This document shows, piece after piece, positions 1 through 7,974 of a stretch of DNA of 30,016 nucleotides (the first letter of the stretch is position 1; the number at the start of each line of letters is the position of its first letter). The notes under the pieces are model-generated. The model was not told where the DNA came from, made no database searches, and saw only the letters and a program-made list of their open reading frames with translations. Both the position numbers and the translations under genes were made by a program. The DNA is from an uncultured Collinsella sp. (lineage in GTDB: Bacteria; Actinomycetota; Coriobacteriia; Coriobacteriales; Coriobacteriaceae), in the NCBI GenBank assembly GCA_900542085.1, contig UQMK01000026.1:1-30016 (forward strand), written 5' to 3'.

Positions 1-1789
1 GCGACTCACCAGAACGGCCGGCGCCGCTGCGCCCGCCATTGCCGCGAGCACCCTCGCGACGCTCGCCGCCGCGGCCGCCGTGCTCTTCAAAGCGCTTGCC
101 GCCACGGGACTCACCGCTGCGGGTGCCACGCTCACCGCGACCCTCGCCGCCGCGACGCTCGTCACGGCCACCGCGCTCGTCATTGCGACCGGAACGACGA
201 CGATCGCCCGAGCCACGCTTGCCGCCACGCGAGCCACGACCCTCGTCCTCGCGCTCAACACGGCGACGACCACCGCGGTCCTCGTCCTCGCGGCGACCGC
301 GGTTGGAACGACCGGCCACATCGCCGTAGTCATCGCCGTTGCGCTTGCCGTCGCGACGTGCCTGCTCAAGCTTCTTCTTGCTCTTGGACTTGCCACGCTT
401 GGTCTTCTTCTTCACCTTAAAGGCCGCAGGGTCGCGCTCGGGGTCAACCGCAGGCGGGTTGGGACCCACATGCAGGTCGCCGGCCTCGTAGATGTCGGCG
501 GTCTTGTCCATGAGCTTCTCAATCTCGTAGAACTCGTCCACGTCCTGCTCGGTCACAAACGTAATGGCCCAGCCCAGCTCGCCGGCGCGGCCCGTACGGC
601 CAATACGGTGGATGTAGTCGGTCGGCTCGGCCGGCACGTCAAAGTTCACGACGTAGCGCACGTCGCTAATGTCGATGCCGCGGGCAAGCACGTCGGTTGC
701 CACCAGCACGTCAACGGTACCGTCGCGGAAGGCCGAAAGCGCGCGCTCGCGCTGGGCCTGGCTGCGGTTGCCATGAATCGCGGCGGCCTTGATGCCCTTG
801 CGCTCCAGACGACGGCAGCAGCTGTCGGCACGGTGCTTGGTGCGCATAAAGACGATCGTGCGCTCCGGGCCTTCCTTTTTGAGGAACTCGGGCAGCAGGT
901 TGTTCTTGGCCTCGATGGACACCGGGAACACAAACTGGTCGACGGTGTCAGCGGTCGACGTGGCCGGCGCGATCTCTACGCGAGCCGGGTCGCTCACCAG
1001 GTCGGTGATCTCGCCCACGGCCTCCTCGTCGAGGGTCGCCGAGAACAGCAGCGTCTGGCGCTCGGCCGGCGTCTCGCGCACAATGCGGCGGACGGCAGGC
1101 AAAAAGCCCATGTCGAGCATGCGATCGGCCTCGTCGAGCACCAGGACCTTGACCTCGTCCAGGTGGCAGGCGCCCTGCTCGATCAGATCGACCAGACGGC
1201 CCGGCGTTGCGACCAGGATGTCGCAGCCGTACTTGAGGGCAGCGGTCTGGGGCTTGTAGCTCACGCCGCCCACGACGGTCACGGCGACATGGCCGGTGAC
1301 GTCGGCAATTTTGCTTGCGACCTCGTCGATTTGCTGGGCAAGCTCGCGCGTGGGGGTGATAACGAGCATCACGGGGCCGCGGCCGTTGCCCTCGGGCTTT
1401 TTAGCACCGCGACGGCGGTTGCGGCCACCGCGCTCGCGCACGGGCTTGGGAGGAGCGATGTGCTCCAGATTATTCATGGTCGGCAGCAAAAAGGCAGCCG
1501 TCTTGCCGGTGCCGGTCTGAGCGGCGGCAAGTAGGTCGCGACCCTCGAGCACCACGGGGATCGAGCCGGCCTGCACGGGCGTCGGCGCCGTGTAGCCCAG
1601 GTTCTCGATAGCACGGAGCATCTCGTCGGAGAGGCCCAGCTCGTCAAAGGCGGGCAGGCTCTCGGTAGCGGACTCGACGGCCTGGGCAGCATTTGCCTCG
1701 TCGGCGGCATCGAAGGCAGCCTGGGTCATGGCCTCGCGGGTCTCGTCCAGAATCTCGGCGTCGGTGACGTCGGATACAGAATTACGCAT
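1..1789 (-). CDS. DEAD-box ATP-dependent RNA helicase (3' end beyond window)
   Basis: The reading frame is open on the minus strand from the ATG at 1789 to the window edge (about 596 codons, no stop), so the C-terminus is missing. Visible motifs: Q-motif region TAPTPVQ (about residue 67), Walker A AQTGTGKT (90-97), PTREL (146-150), TPGR, DEAD (219-222), SAT (250-252) and HRIGRTGR (about 390). An Arg-rich insert lies near residues 112-138. From about residue 470 the protein becomes a Lys/Arg/Gly/Glu-rich low-complexity tail of RGG type, a common RNA-binding extension in actinobacterial helicases. Family role: ATP-driven unwinding of RNA duplexes in ribosome assembly, mRNA decay or cold adaptation. 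The start is supported by AAGGA upstream. It is probably a housekeeping gene outside the signalling block. RhlE-, CshA- and DeaD-type cannot be separated here. Confidence 0.95.
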   Translation of the reverse strand, partial: MRNSVSDVTDAEILDETREAMTQAAFDAADEANAAQAVESATESLPAFDELGLSDEMLRAIENLGYTAPTPVQAGSIPVVLEGRDLLAAAQTGTGKTAAFLLPTMNNLEHIAPPKPVRERGGRNRRRGAKKPEGNGRGPVMLVITPTRELAQQIDEVASKIADVTGHVAVTVVGGVSYKPQTAALKYGCDILVATPGRLVDLIEQGACHLDEVKVLVLDEADRMLDMGFLPAVRRIVRETPAERQTLLFSATLDEEAVGEITDLVSDPARVEIAPATSTADTVDQFVFPVSIEAKNNLLPEFLKKEGPERTIVFMRTKHRADSCCRRLERKGIKAAAIHGNRSQAQRERALSAFRDGTVDVLVATDVLARGIDISDVRYVVNFDVPAEPTDYIHRIGRTGRAGELGWAITFVTEQDVDEFYEIEKLMDKTADIYEAGDLHVGPNPPAVDPERDPAAFKVKKKTKRGKSKSKKKLEQARRDGKRNGDDYGDVAGRSNRGRREDEDRGGRRRVEREDEGRGSRGGKRGSGDRRRSGRNDERGGRDERRGGEGRGERGTRSGESRGGKRFEEHGGRGGERREGARGNGGRSGAGRSGES

Positions 1790-2060
1790 ATGTTGTTGTT
1801 CCTTATCTGCACGCGCAATGGGCACGGCATGCGGCCGTGCGGGCGTGCTTGGTAGTGCGCTAATACATACAAAAACGGGCGCGCACAGAGAGGACGTTGC
1901 TCAGCACGCTGGCGATCGCTTTGGCAGCCCTATCACGCGCCGTCCAGACGCAGCAGCTCTAAGCGATGGAGCAGATTCGCCGCCGGTTAGTATACCCGTA
2001 CTCCGTATGCCCCCACGTAAACCACAGATGACGAGGCGGATGAGGTGGGCCCGGTCGATT
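1790..2060. other. Intergenic leader region of the helicase gene
   Basis: No gene is supported here. This stretch should hold the helicase promoter and a long 5' leader on the minus strand. A TATACT hexamer (minus, 1994-1989) resembles a -10 box but has no acceptable -35 partner, so no promoter is called. The TGTTGCGCAACA palindrome found upstream of the signalling genes is absent. Confidence 0.5.
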
Positions 2061-2198
2061 GTCTCAATCTGTAACAGCTACAGGGCAAATCTTCCTCTAC
2101 GTGTTGCAGATCGAGACAAACGGTCAGCACGGTTCACAAACATCTCGATCTGCAACAGTTGCGGAGCAAAACCGGCCCCAGATGTTACAGATCGAGAC
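2061..2198. repeat. 57-nt inverted-repeat elements, left array (2 units)
   Basis: There are two units, 2061-2117 and 2142-2198. Each has a 16-nt left arm like GTCTCRATCTGYAACA, a 25-nt loop and a 16-nt right arm like TGTTRCAGATCGAGAC that is nearly its reverse complement. Both units are exactly 57 nt and their starts are 81 nt apart. The loop centre resembles that of the right array (AGCAAAACCGG in unit 2), which shows both arrays have the same orientation. The array lies between the terminator of the acetyltransferase gene and the helicase leader. Function is unknown: it could be a REP/BIME-like dispersed hairpin, a protein-binding array or a recombination site. Confidence 0.9.
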
Positions 2199-2229
2199 AA
2201 ACGTGCCGATCACCAACCCCGACAGGCAA

Positions 2230-2276
2230 CAAAAAGGACCGGACGTCCAGCCATCACAACTGGAACGTCCGGCCCC
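2230..2276 (-). terminator. Rho-independent terminator after the acetyltransferase
   Basis: On the minus strand, GGGGCCGGACGTTCCAG pairs across a 9-nt loop with CTGGACGTCCGGTCC, with one bulged base, and is followed by five T. It lies 44 nt past the acetyltransferase stop. Confidence 0.85.
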
Positions 2277-2319
2277 GTCAAGCACCAACTAGGGAAGCTG
2301 AACCAACAGATCGCAGCCT

Positions 2320-2862
2320 CTACTCTGCGTCCGGGTCCTTAAAGTTCTTGGGATCCAAGACCATGCAGGTGTAGGTGATGTCGTGTTCGTCGTCGGGAAT
2401 GGGTTCAAACCCGTTCTTGCCAAAGAAGTCGATGAGCAGATGCGCGAGCTTAATCGGATCCGCATCCTCATCGTCAAAGAGATATTCGCTCAGATCCAGG
2501 AATGTAGGCTCCTGGTGGCCCTCGCTCTCCCAGTATCCCAACAGGGCGTCGTGCACCAGGCGCGCGCCATAGCCGTTACCGCGGTAGTCGGGGTCAACAT
2601 ACACATGGCTCAAAAACGTCCCCAGGTACTTGTTGAGCGGGTGCTCCGTAACGGCATCCGGCAGATCGGGGTCATCTGAACCGCCCGTTACGCAAAAACC
2701 GACCAGCTCATCATCGGCAAAGACGCCCCAGAGGTAACAGTTCTCCTCGTCCTCAACATAGTCCGCCCACGCGTCATAGACCTCGTAGCCCGACTGCTCG
2801 TCCAGATCGACCATATCGTCGACGTCGTCGGGACCCAAAGCCCTTACTTCAACTTCAGCCAT
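2320..2862 (-). CDS. GNAT-family N-acetyltransferase
   Basis: 180 residues, a usual size for a single GNAT domain. Motif A is clear: LSHVYVDPDYRGNGYGARLV, with the acetyl-CoA pyrophosphate loop R-G-N-G-Y-G. It is preceded by a strand of type LWGVFADDELVGFCV. The protein is strongly acidic (runs of D/E at the N-terminus, middle and C-terminus), suggesting a basic substrate, but the acceptor cannot be predicted. No signal peptide or membrane segment is seen. The start is supported by AAAGGACAGGACA before the ATG. It has its own promoter with the TGTTGCGCAACA palindrome (2923-2934) and its own terminator, so it looks like a monocistronic member of the same regulon as the kinase cluster. Protein or small-molecule acetylation are equally possible. 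Confidence 0.9.
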   Translation of the reverse strand: MAEVEVRALGPDDVDDMVDLDEQSGYEVYDAWADYVEDEENCYLWGVFADDELVGFCVTGGSDDPDLPDAVTEHPLNKYLGTFLSHVYVDPDYRGNGYGARLVHDALLGYWESEGHQEPTFLDLSEYLFDDEDADPIKLAHLLIDFFGKNGFEPIPDDEHDITYTCMVLDPKNFKDPDAE

Positions 2863-2897
2863 TGTCCTGTCCTTTCTCTCGCTTTCAGGACAACCCG

Positions 2898-2934
2898 AGC
2901 ATACGCCGCTGTCCAGATAACCTGTTGCGCAACA
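2898..2934 (-). promoter_or_regulatory. Palindrome promoter of the acetyltransferase gene
   Basis: A perfect 12-bp palindrome TGTTGCGCAACA lies at 2923-2934. Reading the minus strand, exactly 19 nt later comes TATGCT (2903-2898), a TAnnnT-type -10 box. The implied start near 2891 leaves a leader of about 29 nt before the ATG at 2862. The palindrome is centred near -37.5, over the -35 position. Confidence 0.75.
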
Positions 2935-2958
2935 TCGGAAGCTGCGTCAATACCGCCG

Positions 2959-3504
2959 TTAACGGCGACGACGCCGCAGGGCAATGCATGCAACGACAAT
3001 CGCCAGCAGCACCAAGCCCTGAAAATTGATACGGCTAATAGCGAAGCCCGAAGGAACAATAAAGCTGTCGTAGAACATGTCGAGCAGGCCGATAAACACC
3101 AAAAACGCGATGAAGATCCAGAACACGCGACTCCTTAAAATGGGAGCAAACATGTCGAGCACCGAACCGCCCGAGGAAGAGCCCTGATAGCCAATCAAAT
3201 CAAACGGCTCATCCTTTTCCGCCTCGTCGACATCGCTCGAAGCGCCTGAAGACTCGGACTCCAAATCTCGACGATCCGTCCAATACCCGGGCACATGGTC
3301 GCGCTCACCAAGGTACTCACCGTTTTTGACCACCGGCTCAAACAACATGGCACTCGAAAGATCCTCGAGCTCCTCGCGAATCAACTGGTCGGTGCGAGCG
3401 TCATGAGGCTCCTCGAGCTCGCACTCAAGCTCGTACATATGCTCCATGACCCGCTCGTAATCTTCTTCGGACATATCGTCATCGTAATAGGAGTTCCTGC
3501 TCAT
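2959..3504 (-). CDS. Small acidic membrane protein, unknown function
   Basis: 181 residues. The N-terminal 110 residues are very acidic and partly helical (for example MSEEDYERVMEHMYELECEL), followed by a Ser/Gly linker (GSSSGGS). Two hydrophobic segments follow, near 128-145 (VFWIFIAFLVFIGLLDMF) and 160-176 (GLVLLAIVVACIAL). The protein ends in a run of arginines, which by the positive-inside rule puts the C-terminus in the cytoplasm. No family is recognised. The start is chosen for GAGGG before the ATG at 3504. It is transcribed divergently from the 3770 gene, from its own palindrome promoter. The acetyltransferase downstream has a separate promoter, so the two are co-regulated rather than strictly one operon. 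A membrane adaptor is one guess; nothing in the sequence fixes it. Confidence 0.75.
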   Translation of the reverse strand: MSRNSYYDDDMSEEDYERVMEHMYELECELEEPHDARTDQLIREELEDLSSAMLFEPVVKNGEYLGERDHVPGYWTDRRDLESESSGASSDVDEAEKDEPFDLIGYQGSSSGGSVLDMFAPILRSRVFWIFIAFLVFIGLLDMFYDSFIVPSGFAISRINFQGLVLLAIVVACIALRRRRR

Positions 3505-3548
3505 CGTTCATCCCTCGTTCAAGAACCGAATCCCTTTTGGACAGCTCA

Positions 3549-3585
3549 AGTGTAGAAATCCATACCGAGCAGACGTTGCGCAACA
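3549..3585 (-). promoter_or_regulatory. Palindrome promoter of the 181-residue membrane protein
   Basis: On the minus strand TGTTGCGCAACG (3585-3574, one end mismatch, core GTTGCGCAAC intact) is followed after 19 nt by TACACT (3554-3549). This is the same geometry as the other promoters of the block. Confidence 0.75.
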
Positions 3586-3663
3586 TTGCCGGGAACGAGA
3601 CGGATCCGCTCTCAAAACGCCTCGGGACAAACCGTTCCGCATTGCAATTTGCGCACTCGCGGA

Positions 3664-3700
3664 TGTTGCGCAACGTTCTCGCCCATCGGGGCGGTAGCGT
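3664..3700 (+). promoter_or_regulatory. Palindrome promoter of the 871-residue protein gene
   Basis: TGTTGCGCAACG at 3664-3675 is followed after 19 nt by TAGCGT (3695-3700). The centres of this site and the divergent one at 3574-3585 are 90 bp apart. The leader to the ATG at 3770 would be about 63 nt. Confidence 0.7.
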
Positions 3701-3769
3701 TCGAGTTAGCAAAGCCACGAGCCCTAAACCCGGGATCGTGGGCTTCCACCGCATACGAAAGAAGGAACG

Positions 3770-6385
3770 ATGGACGAGATTTTTGAGCATCTGCTTCAAG
3801 ATACCGACCGAGGGATCTCGATCAACCAGATTGTCAATCGCATCGTGTTTCCCAACCACGATATCTGCATGCAGGCCAAAGCTGCCCTGGAGCGAGACTA
3901 TGGCGAGTTCTGCTTTGCTGCCGTGATCCCCGATTACGAGGACTTCCAGCACATGGATCCGACCGACGCCATCAATGCCGCCCTGGAAACCTGCGGGTCC
4001 GACGGCGAAGAGGTCACCAACGTCGTATGGGGCTACAACTCGCTCCAGTACGAATACAACGGCATCCCCTCGCTGGAGGTTGCCAAGACTATCTCCAAGA
4101 TGATCGGCGTTCCCGTCTACTACGAGTACACCGATGCCGATGAGATCGCCGCCGGCGCCGTGATCGCCGATGCGCAGGGCGATAGCGTCTCGTTTGCAAA
4201 CGTGGTCGACAAGAGCTGCTGGGTGTATTTCCCAGAGGGGTTCGACGGTGCCACCGACACCCTGTTCCGCTGCGGCATGGGAACCATGTCCATGCCCGAC
4301 GGAAGCCAAAAGTACTTTGAGGACACCACCGACCCCATCATGCGTTCGTATGCGCAGCGCGGAAACGTGTCCCTGTACTTCGACTTTCTCAAGGACCAGT
4401 TTGGCGCCCAAGAGGAGCCCCAGGCAGAGTCCGATGCCCAGGCAGAGTCCGATGCCCAGGCAGAGTCCGATGCCCAGGCATCGGACAACGTCTACATGTC
4501 CCAGGCCATGGGTGCGATGACGTTTCGCATCGTCTTTCCCAACCATGACTGCTGCGCATATATCCGCGATGATCTCGACAAGTGCTTTGGCGGGTTCTCG
4601 CTCCAGGCGATTTGCGGCACGCCCGATAGCACGTTTGACTCACCCGATGAGGTCCTGAGGACCATGGTGGGTCACGGAATCCCCGATGACGCAACCGATG
4701 TCGAATGGGGCTATAACTCCGTGCGCTATCGCGTGGCGCACTCCGTGCCCAACGCCGTCGTTCTCGAGGCATTAGCCCAACATTACAACATTCCGCTCTA
4801 CACTGAGTATTTCGATGAGCTCAAGTGCGCAGCGGGTGCTGCTATAACGATTCCGGGTACCAATCGTCCAACTGTCCCCGTCCCCGAGACGCTCGGCTGT
4901 GAAGATGACACCTACTTTGACCGAGGCAGTGAACCGGAAGGCTACGTCGCGCTTCGATGCGGATACTGTCAGGCAGTCTCCGATGACGGAAAAACACGCA
5001 TTTCCTTTGTCGATGACCCATCGCAGCCGGTCATGGCAGAGCTCGCGAAAGGCGAAACAGCTGGCGACTTTTTTGACTTAGTCGAGACCTTAGGAATCGA
5101 TACTGACTATTATCACAGTCATCGTGAGGTCCCGGCCTCGCGTCCCGCCGCAAGTTCCAAAAAGAACACCTCGACCTCCTCGGCAGAAAAATCGAAAATC
5201 AGCCTGTGGATGAACCCCATTGCAGAAAAGCATGTCTGGAACTCCCTCGATGCCTACGGTCAAAAGCAGGGCAAGCAAAATGACATGAACATGTTCTTTT
5301 TGGAGCCGCTCTATCGCGGCGGCGATCAGATCCGAGACCCATTTGGATTTGCCACAGGCCGCAAACCTTTACCGGCTTATGCAAGCCACCAGGCGCACCG
5401 CAAGGTTATCGACGCCGCCCTTACTACCGACATAGAAGTCGGCGCGCTTGTCGCGGGGCTTCTCGGCCAAGACCTGTTGACATCCGAAGAGCTCAACGCA
5501 CTGCACCGCGACATCGAGCTCAAGGCCCAGGGCATAAGCGCCATCGCCACCGGAAGAGGCGCCGCACTCGAGAGCCGTTGCGACTCGGTTTGCTACCTTA
5601 TTGCAAAGCTCCGGAGCCATGACGGCGACAATAGCCAGCGCTTTATGATGTGGATGGCGGACACCGACCAAGCCGTACGCGTAAAGTTCTACGGCGAGGC
5701 GCCGGCAATCGGCGCGCCCTTTACGTGCCGCTTTAGCGTAGTGGAAAATGACGTCATTACGTACTGGATGCCCGTCGAGGGCGAGAAGGGCTTCTCTCGC
5801 TATAAGCAGATTCCCGAGGGAGGACGCATCGACGTCTCCACGGCAAAGAGTGACTCTGCCGCCATGAGCGCCCTGCGCAAGGCCAACGCGATGTTCCTTA
5901 AGACGTGCGGACTCAAGCAGACCGCACCGTCCAAAACGCGCATGACCCCGGAGCAGTCGCAACGATTTAGCGAGCTGCGAGAGAAACTGGGTCGTAAAAC
6001 GGGTTATGCCCTTACGGTGCTCTTCTCGCGCTGCGTACTCTGCAGCGCCGAAGCCGACCGATTCCTCGAGCTCATGGAGCACGCCGCCGCCGCGCACGAT
6101 CGCGGAGAGGTGATCGACGTCGACGATACCGAGGCCGTAGAGCACAAGGCCGTTTACATGGTTGGCCCGATCTCTACCGAGGATGGTACTTGTCAGCTCT
6201 ACAACCCCAACACCGTCAACTTTGAGGACTTTAGGTTCCAGCCCAACCTGCTCGAAGACTTCCATACCGACCTGCCCCGTGTCGGCAGCTTTATCAACAT
6301 TGCAACGAGCGTCGTTGAGTCGGACGTCATCGCCGCCTGGGCGGGCTACAACCCGGGCAACGCCCAGCGCTCGGCGCGCTACTAG
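3770..6385 (+). CDS. 871-residue protein with a duplicated N-terminal domain, unknown function
   Basis: Two tandem copies of a domain of about 200 residues are visible. Copy 1 (about 22-205) and copy 2 (about 250-450) share IVFPNHD at the start, a later VxWGYNS (VVWGYNSLQY and VEWGYNSVRY), and a P[VL]Y.EY[TF]D segment followed by AAGAxI. The order (strand, WGYNS, helix, strand-YEY) loosely recalls the ferredoxin-like fold of phage Api92/YubB-type proteins; this is inference only. The copies are joined by three perfect QAESDA repeats (residues 218-235). The remaining 400 residues match nothing recognised. They include ISLWMNPIAEKHVWNSLDAYG near 475-495 and a region around 620-680 that could be a small beta barrel. 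There is no signal peptide or membrane segment, so it is probably cytoplasmic. AAGGA precedes the ATG. It is expressed from a palindrome promoter, so it is co-regulated with the kinase block. Confidence 0.8.
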   Translation: MDEIFEHLLQDTDRGISINQIVNRIVFPNHDICMQAKAALERDYGEFCFAAVIPDYEDFQHMDPTDAINAALETCGSDGEEVTNVVWGYNSLQYEYNGIPSLEVAKTISKMIGVPVYYEYTDADEIAAGAVIADAQGDSVSFANVVDKSCWVYFPEGFDGATDTLFRCGMGTMSMPDGSQKYFEDTTDPIMRSYAQRGNVSLYFDFLKDQFGAQEEPQAESDAQAESDAQAESDAQASDNVYMSQAMGAMTFRIVFPNHDCCAYIRDDLDKCFGGFSLQAICGTPDSTFDSPDEVLRTMVGHGIPDDATDVEWGYNSVRYRVAHSVPNAVVLEALAQHYNIPLYTEYFDELKCAAGAAITIPGTNRPTVPVPETLGCEDDTYFDRGSEPEGYVALRCGYCQAVSDDGKTRISFVDDPSQPVMAELAKGETAGDFFDLVETLGIDTDYYHSHREVPASRPAASSKKNTSTSSAEKSKISLWMNPIAEKHVWNSLDAYGQKQGKQNDMNMFFLEPLYRGGDQIRDPFGFATGRKPLPAYASHQAHRKVIDAALTTDIEVGALVAGLLGQDLLTSEELNALHRDIELKAQGISAIATGRGAALESRCDSVCYLIAKLRSHDGDNSQRFMMWMADTDQAVRVKFYGEAPAIGAPFTCRFSVVENDVITYWMPVEGEKGFSRYKQIPEGGRIDVSTAKSDSAAMSALRKANAMFLKTCGLKQTAPSKTRMTPEQSQRFSELREKLGRKTGYALTVLFSRCVLCSAEADRFLELMEHAAAAHDRGEVIDVDDTEAVEHKAVYMVGPISTEDGTCQLYNPNTVNFEDFRFQPNLLEDFHTDLPRVGSFINIATSVVESDVIAAWAGYNPGNAQRSARY
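4421..4474 (+). repeat. Three perfect 18-bp tandem repeats in the coding sequence
   Basis: CAGGCAGAGTCCGATGCC occurs three times head to tail (4421-4438, 4439-4456, 4457-4474), plus a partial fourth copy. It encodes (QAESDA)3, an acidic flexible linker between the two duplicated domains. The copies are identical at every base, so copy number may vary by slippage without breaking the frame. Confidence 0.95.
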
Positions 6386-6415
6386 AGAGCGATTGGCACG
6401 ACCAAGCCATGTATC

Positions 6416-6497
6416 TGTTGCGCGGCATCGCCCCTGGACGTCGAACCGCACCGTCCGCGATGTTGCGCAACAGAATGCAACGCAGGCGGCCTAGTAT
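6416..6497 (+). promoter_or_regulatory. Promoter of the 423-residue protein gene with one perfect and one partial palindrome
   Basis: A perfect TGTTGCGCAACA at 6461-6472 is followed after 19 nt by TAGTAT (6492-6497). A degenerate copy, TGTTGCGCGGCA, lies at 6416-6427, with centres 45 bp apart. The leader to the ATG at 6578 would be about 75 nt. Confidence 0.72.
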
Positions 6498-6577
6498 GCG
6501 AAGTAACAGGCGCGCGCAGGTCAGACGCATCGAATCTGGCCTGCGCGCGCAACACAAATCATCGCAGGGAGCACACC

Positions 6578-7849
6578 ATGGCGCGTGACACATCAAACGA
6601 TCCGGTTGTTAACTTGCCGCTCGATTACAAGTTCGACGGCAACGGCAACATCATCCAAAAGGTCTTTTTTGGCGTAAATGCGGTATTCTGCCCCGTCTGG
6701 TACTGGTGGTACTTCAAAAGCAATCGTGATCCCAACTTTTGGGTCGGTGACAGCGACATGGACGGCTATGATCCCGAGGAATGCGCTACCGAGTTCCTGC
6801 ACCGCATGGATAACTTTACGCCCGAGGAGAGCTGCAACCTCTTTGAAGTCGCAAAGTATTGCGACCGCATGACGGGTGTTACCGTCTTTGACGTCGTAAA
6901 CGGGCGAAATGTAAACGAACGGCACCTGGATGACTACTACACCGGCTACGACCTTGGCATCGAAGATGATGACGAGGACGAAGAAGACGACACAGACATC
7001 GAGATGGAGTTTGAAGGGCAACCTGTTAGCCCCCAGCCGATGCGCGTATGCGACGAGGGCCCCTGCCAGTTTATGCTGCCGCCCGTTTTAAACTGCGGAA
7101 CGGACGACGGTTCTGGCTACGAGGTCGAGATTCCCCTGCGCGCCAAAACGACCAAGAGCGGTACTCCGCAGGAGCGACTATCGTTCTATATCCCCGCCGA
7201 CGTCGCCGTACAGTGGTTCCGCGAGGTCACGGGCGAGCCGCAGGCCGACTACCAACTGTTCCAAACTGTTTGGATGGATCGGGCCAATCGGCTTGAGAAC
7301 CCGCACTTTGTCGACCACCTGTTTTCCTATGCGTTTTGGCAAGAGCGACTGCTGCGCATCCTGCACTACACGTACAAGCGGGGCAAGGTGCAGAGTGCGC
7401 GCATCGTTGCCGATTACGAAGGCGATGCCGCCGAGTTTATTGGTAAGTACTATCCGGAGGCCGAGGTCATCGGTCATCAGGGCAATGAGAACGCCTTTGA
7501 AACGGGAGCCGCCTATCTGGTGGACCTCACGCTGGACTACAAATACAAGGGCGACAAGATTGTCGAGAAAAAGACGTTCTCGGTCCTTGGCAGCTTTGGA
7601 CGCGAATGGTATCGACTCTTTAGCGGCAATCCGAACGCCACCGTTGATGATTTCTATGCATGGTGCGAGCAAACCGACACCTACGAGCCCCTACGTCAGG
7701 CAGCCGAAACCGCCGGCGCAATCGTTCAGTACACCACCTACGGACTAAAGGACGGCAAGCTCACCAGCAAACGCACCGAAGACCACCAAGACCGTACCAA
7801 CATCGAGATTAACGAGGCAGCCGAGCTGAGAGACCGCATGTTTACGTAG
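6578..7849 (+). CDS. 423-residue acidic protein with an internal repeat, unknown function
   Basis: The N-terminus (LPLDYKFDGNGNIIQKVFFG, about 14-33) and a segment near 330-350 (LTLDYKYKGDKIVEKKTFSV) are clearly related. In each, the tail runs on into an aromatic stretch (VWYWWYF; REWYRLF) and a phrase of type NPNATVDDFYAW or DPNFWVGDSD, so the protein appears built from two diverged copies of one unit. A Glu/Asp-only stretch (EDDDEDEEDDTDIE, about 130-143) separates them. No family is recognised. There is no signal peptide or membrane span, and it is probably cytoplasmic. The start is chosen for GGGAG eight bases before the ATG. It is monocistronic, from a palindrome promoter to the strong terminator at 7884-7925. 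Confidence 0.8.
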   Translation: MARDTSNDPVVNLPLDYKFDGNGNIIQKVFFGVNAVFCPVWYWWYFKSNRDPNFWVGDSDMDGYDPEECATEFLHRMDNFTPEESCNLFEVAKYCDRMTGVTVFDVVNGRNVNERHLDDYYTGYDLGIEDDDEDEEDDTDIEMEFEGQPVSPQPMRVCDEGPCQFMLPPVLNCGTDDGSGYEVEIPLRAKTTKSGTPQERLSFYIPADVAVQWFREVTGEPQADYQLFQTVWMDRANRLENPHFVDHLFSYAFWQERLLRILHYTYKRGKVQSARIVADYEGDAAEFIGKYYPEAEVIGHQGNENAFETGAAYLVDLTLDYKYKGDKIVEKKTFSVLGSFGREWYRLFSGNPNATVDDFYAWCEQTDTYEPLRQAAETAGAIVQYTTYGLKDGKLTSKRTEDHQDRTNIEINEAAELRDRMFT

Positions 7850-7883
7850 GCGGTAGGTAGACTGCCACAACTCAGAAATAGAT

Positions 7884-7925
7884 AAAGAAGTGGGGCTCGG
7901 AAATAACCGAGCCCCACTTCTTTTT
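7884..7925. terminator. Bidirectional rho-independent terminator between convergent units
   Basis: A perfect 14-bp stem GAAGTGGGGCTCGG / CCGAGCCCCACTTC (7887-7900 and 7907-7920) with a 6-nt loop. It is extended by A/T pairs on both sides and followed by TTTTTG on the plus strand and TTTATC on the minus strand. It ends both the 6578-7849 gene and the long minus-strand operon. Confidence 0.95.
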
Positions 7926-7974
7926 GTTCGTTTATGGCCTTGCAGCAAAAGTTACTCTGCCGCTTCAAGAGACC

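Noticed and set aside
80..1534. Long plus-strand open frame opposite the helicase
   Set aside because: It is the antisense of a clear DEAD-box gene; its low-complexity Ala/Thr/Leu sequence is the usual product of reading GC-rich codons backwards.
1989..1994. TATACT as -10 box of the helicase promoter (minus strand)
   Set aside because: No acceptable -35 hexamer at 16-18 nt and no extended -10 TG; it may be chance.
3479..4546. Long minus-strand open frame opposite the 871-residue gene
   Set aside because: It crosses the divergent promoter and overlaps a gene with clear internal domain repeats; no motif or ribosome site supports it.
5369..6451. Minus-strand open frame of 360 residues
   Set aside because: It is antisense to the C-terminal part of the 871-residue gene, with no recognisable motif.
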